Shown here: positions 11,643 through 22,200 of the stretch, in pieces | How the letters are laid out: every line of letters begins with the position of its first letter | Numbering within the stretch: position 1 is the stretch's first letter | Assembly (NCBI GenBank): GCA_019925105.1 | Contig: JAHGAU010000002.1 | Coordinates: 310,001 to 374,000 of the forward strand | Length of the DNA: 64,000 nucleotides | Reading direction: 5' to 3' | DNA from: Niebla homalea | Taxonomy: Eukaryota > Ascomycota > Lecanoromycetes > Lecanorales > Ramalinaceae | Made by a program: the position numbers and the translations under genes | Notes under the pieces: generated by a model | What the model saw: only the letters and a program-made list of their open reading frames with translations | Told to the model about the DNA's origin: nothing | Database searches by the model: none

Positions 11643-13199
11643 ATGCAACGCGCATCAAAGAAAGCGCTGGCAAGTGATCTTCCTACCGATACCAAAAAGA
11701 ACATCATCTTCTTCCATCCTGACTTGGGAATTGGGGGCGCTGAGCGCCTGATAATTGATGCAGCCGTCGGCTTGCAGCAGCTTGGTCACAAAGTTACCAT
11801 CTTCACCTCGCATCGGGATGTGAGCCATTGCTTTGATGAGGCCCGGGATGGTACCTTGGATGTCAGGGTCCGAGGCAACACCGTCATCCCACCCACCGTC
11901 CTTGGTCGCTTCAAGATCCTCTGCTCCATTCTGAGGCAGATACATTTGCTCTACACCATCACCTGGAGTGACGAACTTGCAAAGCTGAATCCCTCAGTCT
12001 TCTTCATCGATCAGTTGTCTGCTGGCATTCCCTTCTTGAGATGGTTCTGGGAAGATACCCATATCTTGTTCTACTGCCACTTCCCTGACCTGTTACTGGT
12101 TCAAAACCGAAAGAGCTGGCACAAGAGGATATGGCGTCTGCCGTTCGACTGGCTGGAAGGTTGGAGCATAAGAGGTGCAGATAAAGTGGTCGTCAACAGT
12201 GGCTTTACCCAGGGGGTGGTGGAGGAAATATGGCCTGGGTTAGGAGACACTCAGGGCTTAGGCATTGTCTACCCGTGTGTTGATACTCAGAGAAAGAAGA
12301 CGCAGGATGGAAACAAGATCACAGATCAAGTGATGTGGAAAGGCAAGAGAATCCTGCTTAGTATTAACCGCTTCGAGAAGAAAAAGGACATCGCATTGGC
12401 CATCCGGGCTTTTGGGGGCCTTACACCTCAGGAGCGTGCCACTACAAGGCTAGTCATTGCCGGTGGCTATGACGCACGAGTACACGAAAATGCAGCATAC
12501 CTCAAGGAGCTGGAGGCTCTTGCTGCCTCTTTGAAACTCAAGGCTGCTACTACAAAGAACATCGTATCAGCGCAAGCGATCCCGAATGACATTGAGCTTC
12601 TCTTTCTCCTATCCTTCCCTGATCAGCTTAAAAATTCCCTCCTCCAGGCTGCCAAGGTTCTGATATATACCCCGTCAAACGAGCATTTTGGCATCGTCCC
12701 ACTTGAAGCTATGCTTGCTGGTGTACCAGTACTAGCCGCCGATAATGGCGGGCCGCTGGAAACTGTTGTCGACGCTGAGACTGGCTGGCTACGATCTCCA
12801 AGGGAAGTAATTCAGTGGACGGATGTCCTGCGGAACGTTATTGCACCTAAAAACGATCCACTCCTACAGGAGATGGGACAGAAAGGGAGACAGCGAGTTC
12901 AAGGGAAATTCTCCGAAACCAAAATGGCGCAGCGATTTGACGAAGAGCTTGATGCCACCATCAAAGGTACTCGACCACAAGCCACCGAGCTTGGTGATGT
13001 TGCAGTAGCTTTTGTCTTCTACATGATAGCCGTGGGGATTATCGGACTCGTGATACGAGAAGGGACAAGCCCACAGCTTCGTGGGACGACGAACAAGCCA
13101 AGAGACTATGCCATGGCTGGTGGCGTGATCGGACTTGCGCTGTTGGGCTGCGCAGGAATCACTTGGAAGCTGATGCAGAACGAATCGGCTTTTATGTGA
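11643..13199 (+). CDS. ALG2: Alpha-1,3/1,6-mannosyltransferase Alg2
   Basis: Alg2 adds the second and third mannoses to the dolichol-linked N-glycan precursor on the cytosolic ER face. One uninterrupted exon encodes 518 residues from the ATG at 11643. The GT4 fold is plain: N-terminal FFHPDLGIGGAERLIIDAA, the Alg2 segment YCHFPDLLL, the central LSINRFEKKKDIALAI, and the donor-binding motif EHFGIVPLEAMLAGVPV followed by NGGPLETV. Two hydrophobic segments close the protein (about residues 455-475 and 490-510), as expected for a membrane-anchored Alg2. The length matches the family and no lesion is seen. Only about 190 nt separate it from the next start codon. Confidence 0.93.
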   Translation: MQRASKKALASDLPTDTKKNIIFFHPDLGIGGAERLIIDAAVGLQQLGHKVTIFTSHRDVSHCFDEARDGTLDVRVRGNTVIPPTVLGRFKILCSILRQIHLLYTITWSDELAKLNPSVFFIDQLSAGIPFLRWFWEDTHILFYCHFPDLLLVQNRKSWHKRIWRLPFDWLEGWSIRGADKVVVNSGFTQGVVEEIWPGLGDTQGLGIVYPCVDTQRKKTQDGNKITDQVMWKGKRILLSINRFEKKKDIALAIRAFGGLTPQERATTRLVIAGGYDARVHENAAYLKELEALAASLKLKAATTKNIVSAQAIPNDIELLFLLSFPDQLKNSLLQAAKVLIYTPSNEHFGIVPLEAMLAGVPVLAADNGGPLETVVDAETGWLRSPREVIQWTDVLRNVIAPKNDPLLQEMGQKGRQRVQGKFSETKMAQRFDEELDATIKGTRPQATELGDVAVAFVFYMIAVGIIGLVIREGTSPQLRGTTNKPRDYAMAGGVIGLALLGCAGITWKLMQNESAFM

Positions 13200-13385
13200 T
13201 ACAAATATCTCGCCTTGATGGATGGTCAAGCCCGAGGCTATGGGTGGCCAAGTGCGGGGAATGCATAATGCATTATCGGAAACCCTGAAAACGCTCCTCA
13301 CCACATACCCAATCATCATCCCTCAATACATTCTTCAACATTCTGATTTGAAGGTTCCATTGATAAAGCGACTTTGACAGCGGCA

Positions 13386-14768
13386 ATGCTTGATCAATTG
13401 CCCCTCGAGTTGCAACAGCGCATTGTGTCGGCCTTAGACTTCCCCTCATTACTGTCGCTTTCTCTCACATGTAGAGTCCTACATGGGGCTTGTCAAAATG
13501 CCACAGTGGTCAGAGATATCATCAGAAATCGCAATGGCTATGGTGGACCTGTCTGGAAGTACCCAGATTTCTTCGAAAAATCCTCGTCCACGGAGTTGGC
13601 TCGTTACGCATTAGCAGATGCCCTGGCTTCTCAAGATCGCTTTAAGCGTGCTCATCCGATGGTCAATGTGGACATTGCTACCGCCAGTTGGGTACCCCAA
13701 CTCGTCGCTCTGAAGCGTGAGTCTTCTTTGACCTTGCATCACTTGCACAAATCTGATCGAGCAGATCCGTTCTTTGCCTCATTCGACGTTCGCCTCTTTT
13801 GCCACGTTGTTCATCACAGTGACTCGCCACTGTGGAAGCAGTACAGCCCTTTCAGCCACCATGGGTATGGTCAGTCGTTCTGTATGGCAGCTCGCCTGAT
13901 TTCCACCAAGCCACCCAACGATCTGCCTCTGGAGTTTTCGCAATGTTCTCTGTCTCCCAATGGTCAAGACCTTTGGCCCACCGCGGATAGCGATCGAATA
14001 ATAACTGATGAACCCCTCCGTCGTCACCTCGAGCCTCGTCACTCACGAAATCTCTTTCGACGTAGTCAAGAGGTTGATGCTCGCTGGAGCGAACTCCAAC
14101 GTCTCAACGTGCATGTGAGAGCCAACGTCGAAGTGGGAATCATTGCACTCACACTGCGCGAAACCCTTGCCAGGAATGGTGGCGGGCGTGATTCGGCTTC
14201 AAGCTTGGGGCTCCCCCGTTCTTCGACGAGCTCGACCTCCCAATTACCAACACTACCCGACATTCCCTTCCACACATTCATGCACCTGCCCAAACTCTTC
14301 GCTCCGAACGCGGCTGAGGATTTTGCTTTTTGCCACTTGGCAGAGATGACGACGCCGGAGTTCTTGGAGGATGGGGAGTGGATGGGTTTCTACTCTGTTC
14401 CCGATCTTACCACGGCCCGGAATACCGCGAAATACGATCTGCCAATGCTCGGGATCAATTTCTCTGCCAGGGATCTGTCTCCAGCAGGACCTGTCGAGCT
14501 TATTGCGATGGACGGTAGGGATGGTGTGGGAGCGTTCAGCTTGGTGGGCACCGTGTCCAAGAGTAGCGGCTGGGTGGATCTGCGGAAAGAGTACAGCACC
14601 ATGGCAGGTGCCACTGGAGGATCGCTATCCTGGGATTGGTCTGGCGTAGTCACGCCGTTTGGCATCGTCTGCACATGGGGACATCCGCATTGGGGAGGCT
14701 GGGTGTGGTTGTGGAAGACGAAGTGGACGGTGGGCAGGCAACGAGTTTGCAACTGCCTTAGTAGATAG
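13386..14768 (+). CDS. F-box domain protein
   Basis: F-box proteins are substrate adaptors of SCF ubiquitin ligases. The real start is the ATG at 13386; the frame is open four codons further upstream but begins with TTG. The F-box lies at about residues 1-45: LDQLPLELQQRIVSALDF, then LLSLSLTCRVLHGACQ. No leucine-rich, WD or Kelch repeats follow, so the substrate cannot be predicted. The rest has the length and Trp-rich C terminus (WDWSGVVTPFGIVCTWGHPH) of an uncharacterised fungal F-box family. It is a single exon of 460 residues. Confidence 0.75.
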   Translation: MLDQLPLELQQRIVSALDFPSLLSLSLTCRVLHGACQNATVVRDIIRNRNGYGGPVWKYPDFFEKSSSTELARYALADALASQDRFKRAHPMVNVDIATASWVPQLVALKRESSLTLHHLHKSDRADPFFASFDVRLFCHVVHHSDSPLWKQYSPFSHHGYGQSFCMAARLISTKPPNDLPLEFSQCSLSPNGQDLWPTADSDRIITDEPLRRHLEPRHSRNLFRRSQEVDARWSELQRLNVHVRANVEVGIIALTLRETLARNGGGRDSASSLGLPRSSTSSTSQLPTLPDIPFHTFMHLPKLFAPNAAEDFAFCHLAEMTTPEFLEDGEWMGFYSVPDLTTARNTAKYDLPMLGINFSARDLSPAGPVELIAMDGRDGVGAFSLVGTVSKSSGWVDLRKEYSTMAGATGGSLSWDWSGVVTPFGIVCTWGHPHWGGWVWLWKTKWTVGRQRVCNCLSR

Positions 14769-15535
14769 GCGTGGGACTTTAAAAGACAAGATTAATAGGG
14801 GAAGGGTTCACGTACTAGGGTCTTGACAGCCAGACTATGTCGCATCTAGCAGCAGCGCAGAAGAGCACGAGGCCGGACGCTCCATTATGAAAGTGTCGAC
14901 CTAATAAAATTGTCAATCATCAAGCCAAGATCAGCGTGATCGTAGCGATGCTCATTGACAGATCTTGCGCAGGCCTCAGTGATTTGAGTGGGCTAATCAG
15001 CTGGCTAGCTCGAGTAGCCTCAGTAAGGGTTGGAGCTTGAGGCTGGCGTTTTTCAACAACAAAGCCCAAGTGTGCCTTGAGGGCTTTCCTCGGTTTTCCT
15101 CGCTAAGCTCATGAGCCAGTAGGGACATTGAGCAAATGTACCATGTACCACAGGCCCTCCAATCTAGGAAGGTGCTCGACGGGGCAAGAAGTTGGGTGGG
15201 GCCGTCTGAGAGGGATTTGATCAGCCTGATAACCTGCTTCCCTTCTTGAATCTCATCTTATCCTGGATCACTTCACATTACACATATTACCTCTGTCTAC
15301 GTAAGTGAAGGTCGAACATTGAGCATTGCTGCCTTGCGGGCATAGCCACATTTGCAATTCTAGGACTATCAGGCTGTGCAGCGCGCAATATTGACTGTAT
15401 TTGCATGCGGTGGACCACAAAGTCTACTCCTTCGGAAAAAGCTTGCTACTTTGTACAGAGGTTGATGAGTTGAGCACAACTTTGATATGATGTTAAGGAA
15501 GATTGTTAGCAACATATGACAGTTTGCACTCAGCG
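14769..15535. other. Intergenic, no gene recognised
   Basis: About 770 nt between the F-box gene and the hydrolase-NACHT gene. No supported coding sequence or RNA gene is seen. It presumably includes the promoter of the latter. Confidence 0.5.
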
Positions 15536-18397
15536 ATGGCAACGCCTGTTCAAGATATTGGACCAACGGTAGTCTACACACCGGGGACTGGCCAACAGCA
15601 TTTGGTAGAGTATGCAAATCTCTCACTTGTGATTGAAATGCATTTGATGCAAAATGCTGATAGGTGGTAATGCGTTAGTATTGTTTTCGTGCATGGTCTT
15701 TTCGGTCATCCCAAGAATACATGGACAGCTCGAACTCCCAGGAAATCTCAGAATCAAGGTAGCATCGCGGATTCTAATGAGATTTTCTGGCCTCGAGACC
15801 TACTGCCTACGAGAATTCTCACGGCCAGGATCATCACATGGGGCTACGATGTTCGAATAGAATCATTACGAACGCAGACATCTAAAGCTACAATCTCTCA
15901 ACATGCTGAAACGTTGTTGGAGGACCTGGCACGACTGAGGCTATCTCAATCGGGTCTACCAATCATCTTCGTAGCACATAGCTTGGGTGGCATTGTGGTC
16001 AAAGATGCTCTCAGTATATCCAAGCAAGAGGAAACGACTCACCTCAAGGATATTTTACCTGCTACCGTTGGTGTTGCATTCCTTGGAACGCCGCATCGGG
16101 GCTCAAAGACGGCTTCGCTAGGCAAAATCGCTTTTGAACTGAGTAAATTGTTCTTCCAAAATCCCAACATCAAGATTCTGCGAGCATTAGAGAAGCAGTC
16201 CGAGATATTTGATCACATTTCGAGAAGTTTTGCCCAGATCCTCGCCTCAAATGGAGACATCAAAGTGCATTCGTTCCAAGAGGAATTCGATACGATGGGG
16301 ATGACGATCGTTGATGCCACATCTTCAACGATCGAGTATGGCCCGAAAACGAGGGGCAGGACCCTTTTTATGCCAACCATAGCAACATGACCAAGTATTC
16401 AAATGCTGGGGATATCAATTTCCAGCGCGTGTCATCAGTCCTGGAAAGATGGGTTGAGCCTCCCTCTGCTACAATGAACAATTCGGATAAAGATCCTACT
16501 GACATATCTGATGAAGCGTATCAATCGCTGCTGGACAAATTGGACTTCCCGGACGCCAGGTCCCGAATTCAAAACGTGAAGCGCCCTTATGAGGGAACTT
16601 ATAATTGGCTCTACGATGACAAGCTAGGTTTCAAAGAGTGGCTCCAAGGTCATGATCTACGTCCAATCTTCTGGATCTCAGGCAAGCCTGGCTCAGGCAA
16701 ATCGACACTCATGAAATTTGCCTTAACGCAAGGAGCTACAAGAGACTATTTGACAGAATATAGTCAATGTGGGTGGCTCCTAATAGGCCATTTCTTTCAC
16801 GACCGAGGTAGTGAAGTACAGAAATCCAACGTCGGCTTCTTGTGTGAACTACTCTATCAGATGCTAAAGCAACGGCGTGAACTCTTCGTTTTCATTCAGC
16901 CTATTCTTCAAGACTGGGATAGGCAAAGAGACCTAAAAAGTCCAGCATTCTACGATATAGAAATATTGCAACGTGCCTTGTTTGCAATAGTCCTCCACTC
17001 AGATCATCCATTGAACTGCTGCCTCTTGGTTGACGCCATGGATGAGCATCACGGAAACCATCGAGATTTGGTGTTGTTTCTCAAAGACTTGGCATCTCGG
17101 CAGTCGAACCCGCATCTTCGCTTACGACTCGTTCTTGCTAGCCGCCCGGAGAATATCTTCTTAAATACTCTCGACATTTTTCCAGGCTTTGCAATACACG
17201 AATACACTCACACGGATATCCGTAGATACGCTGAAAGTAGATTTCGAGATGAACAGCCTATCAGCTCAGGCGAGCAGCAGGGAGAGATCACACGGCGACT
17301 AGTCAGCCAGATCGTGGACAAGTCCGATGGTGTATTCATGTGGGTCAGGCTAGTGGTGGACGAGCTGATAAAGGGACTTGGCGAAGGTGATACGCCTGGA
17401 GAGCTTGAGGAGTTACTTTTGGAGGTTCCTACGGAATTGTCTGACCTTTATGTGCGTGCGATCCGCCGTCGACCGCGAAGATCTACGACGAGATCGGTAG
17501 CAAAGCATCGAGCTCAGGCCTACATCATGTTCCGTATAGTTAGCAGCGCTCTCGAACCTATACCTCTTGAGCATGTCGTCAGGGCTTCCCTGTTTCTGAC
17601 TGGCGAGAAGCAATCAATCGCTGAAGTGGACACTATGAGCGCGGCCTCAATGCAGCGCCGTCTGAACAGCAGATCGTGCGGTCTCCTAGAAGCTATTGTG
17701 CCAGCCGATTCAAACCACGGCAGTGGCAAAGTGTGCAATTCATTCACCAGACAGTGAAGGAATTTATAATTTTTGAAGAAGGTGCCGATGTCATCAGGGA
17801 GGGTGTCAACCTGTCTGATGAAGACGGACTTGTACTCATTCTCCAGTATATCTTGGAGCGATTGAAGAGCGATTGTAGGTGGGCAGCAGGGAATTTCAGT
17901 GAGTATGCAGAGAGAGTGGAGGGTTCAGGTAAGCCTGGGGAACGTGGATTCAGCCGTCAGTGATAGAACTTGGAAAGAAAACTTTCTTCAGAGTTATCGA
18001 AGACGACATACAGGAGGAGTACAGAGCGAAGGTTGTGAAGTCTTGGAAAGATTCCAAACGTCATGTGAAAGACAAGATCGTCCCGTGGTTGCTACTTTAC
18101 TGCCTTGTGGGACTTGACCTCTCGCTTCAGATGACCCTGGGCCTGCACGCAGAATCAATGAGCGCAGATGTATCCGCCATGCTTCTTAAAATGGCTCTTG
18201 AATCACAAGCCCCTCGTCCATGGTTTTGTTTCATGGTCCTTTTAGAAGCCGGCGCTGCTGCTCATTTGACCGCAAAAGCTTTTCGGGAGATCGATGGAAT
18301 GTTTCAATATACAAAGGGAGAGAATCATTGGGACACAACGTGTCTAACAGAAGCTGAAAAGCTTTGGATCATGAAAACAATTCGATTCTGTAAATAG
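15536..18397 (+). pseudogene. Alpha/beta-hydrolase-NACHT NLR, multiply frameshifted
   Basis: Fungal NLR-like proteins control self/non-self recognition and cell death. The ATG at 15536 opens a 74-nt exon ending QQHLV; intron 15610-15678 joins it to IVFVHGLFGHPKNTW. The hydrolase domain shows the nucleophile elbow FVAHSLGGIVVKDAL and FLGTPHRGS. Its conserved end moves frame at the T5 run 16365-16369, after which NHSNMTKYSNAGDINFQRV continues. The NACHT domain has a Walker A (WISGKPGSGKSTLMKF), a Walker B-like CCLLVDAMDEH and ASRPE. A second shift near 17728-17736 (gtgtg) separates this from FIHQTVKEFI, the usual segment after NACHT. A further frame change at about 17929-17960 could be a very short intron. 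The final open segment ends at 18397 without recognisable repeats. Either a recent pseudogene or an error-affected allele. Confidence 0.8.
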
Positions 18398-19217
18398 TCT
18401 GGTCAGATAGACATCGACCAGGGACAAGCCAAGTGTGATCCTGTCTAGTCAGAGCACCGAGAACTCCGTGGACGCCCACCTCGAATGTTTACTCAGAGCC
18501 ATGCATAAAGCGATGAGGGAAGGGAGCCCACCTCGAGATGTTTATCCAGAGAACTGCATAAAGCGACGACGGAAGGGGGATGACAAAGAAACTGCTAGCC
18601 GACTTATTCTTATTCGTTTTCCAACTTTACCCCTACGGCGGGGGGGCGGAGACAACGCAGGAAGGGAGCTTCTTATGTTCAGCAATGTGGAAAGAGGTTA
18701 TGTAGTGGTTGTCGGTACGGGATATCTTCTCAAGCATCGTGGGTGATATGGTTACACGCTGATGTGCTATGCTACTCAATCGTTATTTTCTGTTACAGAA
18801 GCCGGAGGAGCTGTGGATGTTTCCCTTTTCATGCTGGCCTAGCTAGCTAGTTAATAGGTAGCTAGCTATTGTATGCCAACAGGCGGAAAAGGGAGTTTCG
18901 TTTGGGACATTGCTGTTTCTGTAAAAGGGGATGCATCATGTTGGAAGTAGCAGACGCGGCGACATTTATACGTCTTCTCAGTTCGGACTCCTTACATACG
19001 CCACTGCTTTTCCTCTCGAACTGCTCAGTAATCAAAACAATAGAATGAGTCATGGCTATGCGACCAACCCAAAAACACCGTGCACGCATCCCAAGTCTAT
19101 GAACATCGCAGCATCCAATCTTCCTCCGTTCTTCGCCCGCCTCCACCCCTTTCCAAATGTCAACCCTTTCCCATCTCTACCCTGCCACATTCCCGGCCTT
19201 GGACCCCAGCAGCACAC
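18398..19217. other. Intergenic spacer with small repeats
   Basis: About 820 nt between the NLR remnant and the 3' end of the Cdc11/Nud1 gene. It contains a 52-nt tandem duplication (18475-18579, listed separately) and a tagctagcta-rich palindromic patch near 18839-18870. A 103-codon ORF at 18435-18746 spans the duplication but has no recognisable domain. Confidence 0.5.
18475..18579. repeat. Imperfect 52-nt tandem duplication
   Basis: Two adjacent units, 18475-18526 and 18527-18579, both start cccacctcga, share gcataaagcga and end ggaaggg; they differ by a few substitutions and one base of length. The duplication lies directly downstream of the decayed NLR. Confidence 0.75.
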
Positions 19218-22200
19218 TCAGCCTCGGACCTCATCACCCACCCCACCCTCCCTTGACCTCAACACCCCCAACTCCACCAACCGCTCAAAGACCCCGTCCT
19301 TCCTGCCCACCTCCTGCCTGTTCGGCACGGGCAGCCCATCCAGCCTATCCAGTTTTGGGCAGCTGTGCACGATCAGCATCTCATACACCCGTCTCCGCAG
19401 CGCTGTATCCTCGTCCAACCTTTGGCGGGCTGAGGCATCGGCTGTGGGGTCGAGCGGGGGGAGGAGGTATTGCAATCCTGCCGCATCGGCTGCTCCTCGA
19501 TGATGGACTTGGGTGTGGTCTATCAGCGCCCCACGGCGCTGCTTGGATCCCTGCCGTTGCTGCTGTGCAAGCACCAGACTCTTCTCTCCCATCCCGTGCT
19601 TGCTTTCGGTAGCGGTAAACGCCTGTTGGTGGGGGATATAGGACCCCTCGGTCACTGCATTGCCCCTGAAGTCCAACAGCTCCAACACTTTTCCCACACG
19701 TTGCAAGACGCCCACCGTCCGCCTCAGCCTCGCCACCCGGTTGCCCGCTAGGTATAATTCATCAAGCCGGACTATGCCAATCAAGGGTCTCAGGTCTCTC
19801 AGGGCGTTGAAATTTAGATTGAGGGTCCGGAGATTTGGGCATTTGAGTCCGAAATCGTCCGGTAAAGTGGAGATCCCGCAGGAGGCGAGTTCGAGGGTTT
19901 GGAGGTTGAGGAAGGGCGTTGATGGGGCGAAAGCTGGGAGTGGGGATGCGGAGAGGTAGAGGTGGTGGATGTTGTGGCAGGGCTGGTAGTCTAGAGGTGA
20001 ATTGGTGTTTTGGTCACGCCAGGAGAGGGTGTGGAGGTTTTGGCAGGAGGGAAGGTCGGGAAGGGAGGTAATGCTATTGTGGTTAGTGATGAGGGTGTTC
20101 AGGTGCGGAAATGATACGAGAGATAAAGATGTGAGATGGTTGGAGGACAAGTTGAGGTTTTCGAGGGAGGAGAGTGGGGAGTCTGAGTTAAAGCTATTAA
20201 GGCCGTTGTTACTGAGATCAAGGGTCTTGATGGCAAAGAGACTGTCGAGCCCGCGGACCTGTGTAATGACATTCTCGCTCAAGTCGAGATCGATGAGTCT
20301 TCGTCTGCTGGTTGTCAGCGTGTTCACACAATCCAGGAGAAGGAGACATACAGATAGTATTCATGAAAGTCCACCTCTTGCACTTGATTACCACGCATCT
20401 TCAAGCTAAGTAAGCCATCCATCTCCTCCAGCCCACAAAGCTCGCTGATCTGATTGTATTCAGCTCTCAAAGCGCGCAGATGGAGGAGCGATTGAAGCCC
20501 TTTCAACGTCATCAGACCGTTGTAAGAGATATCCAAATACTGTAAATGCTGCAGATGATGCCAAGCAGACATATTCGAGAGGCAATTCCCGCGAATGTTG
20601 AGTAAGCGGACCGACGAAGGGATACCTTCGGTCGAGCTGACCTCATTATTCGATACGTCCAGTTCCTCCAGGCAGCCACAAAATTCGTTGAGCATATGCA
20701 CCGAGGTGAGACTACGATCATGAAGGTCGGCGCTGCGGATATACTCCCAGTAAGGCTCGAATGGTTCGATATCTGTCAGGTGCTTTACAAGACCCTGGGC
20801 TGTGAGGGAGAGTCTGTTCTCGACATGCGCCACATATCTTGAAGGTATCAGTGGAGGATCCGCATCAACCGGCCGATCGATCTGATGAACAGTGAAGTCT
20901 GCCAGTGGACTAAGGGAAAACCCCATGCTCGAGCCTTTGCCTGCTGTGGGAGGAACTAGAATGCTCCGTGTCATAGGCAGTGGGGTGGACATGGAATGGA
21001 TCAGAGAACAATTTGGCCGCGCAGAATACTGAACCAAAGACATCTCCTCGTTCTCGTCTAGCCGGGACATGGGAGGCCCCATCAACGATCGGTCGCCAAA
21101 TGACATCCTTCGTGAGTTCGATAGGATGGACTTTCTCATCGAATTGATTGGGGTCCGTTGGACATGTCGTCGGCTTGGCGTATCACTGCCCTCGACTTGC
21201 TCGTCATGATCCCAGTTCTCGTGCATATCTGGCGATTGCATGTGATCTACAAGAGGTGAAGAAAATGCAACGGTCACAGCTCTCGCTTGACGCCTCATAT
21301 CCCCTTTTCGATTGGGAGGCTTCGCAGCCCGGCCCTCTAGGATGCTGATCTCGTGCTCAACTTCCTCAGAGTCCGCTGGACCAATGCTTTCCGCGACCGC
21401 AGAAAGACTCGGTACTTGTACAGGTTGCGGCTTCTGCGACCAGCGTTCTTCGCCCCATGATGTTGCCCGCGTGCTGGGCACGGGACCACTGGAAGCGAAA
21501 TGAGAGTATTTGGACGGTGCCGAGCTGTCTTCTGCGGGACCTAAAGATCTGCCTTCTGCTGTTCTTGGTCGTGCCTCCTCAGCTCTTCGTCGAGCGTCTG
21601 ATTCATTTCTTGTTGGTGACGAAGGGGCTGCATAATCCTGGCTCTCGACCCTCGTTGCTCTCGACCCTATCGAGTTGCTCGCCGATACTGCATTCTTCAC
21701 CATCTGCAGCTCATTCATCTCGTCGACGCTAAGATCGGGGATGTCTCCGAATAGATCGTCCTCGCTGCCACCGCTTTTGCTTTCATTTGCATCGAGCACA
21801 TCGCTGTTGAGAGAACCTTTGTTCTTGATCCACATCTGTCTTTCTCGATCAAAAACCATGCCGGCCATTTGGTCCGAAAGGAGATGGGCTACAGTGTCCG
21901 GCGCAATGATCATCCTCGTATGAGAGCTACCCGAAGACCCGGTCGGCAGAGAACGTTTTGTTGAAGCATTCGAAGCTTGGGAATCTTGACGTGGCCTAGC
22001 ACTGGAAACTATCTGGGACTGATGGGATAGCCTCGTTTCAGCCTGGTCCTGCTGATGCCGCTCGAAGATGCGAACGTTGGGAGGATCACTGGTCACGCTT
22101 CCACCACCTATGTGGTTCACATTGCGCGCCACAGAAGATCCAGATGCCGATCTTGAACGCGACATCTTCAATTCCTTGACAGATGATGATATCGCCAGTC

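Noticed and set aside
17929..17960. A 32-nt intron in the hydrolase-NACHT gene
   Set aside because: GTAAGC and CAG ends would restore frame, but 32 nt is shorter than every other intron in the window, so I left it as an unexplained frame change.
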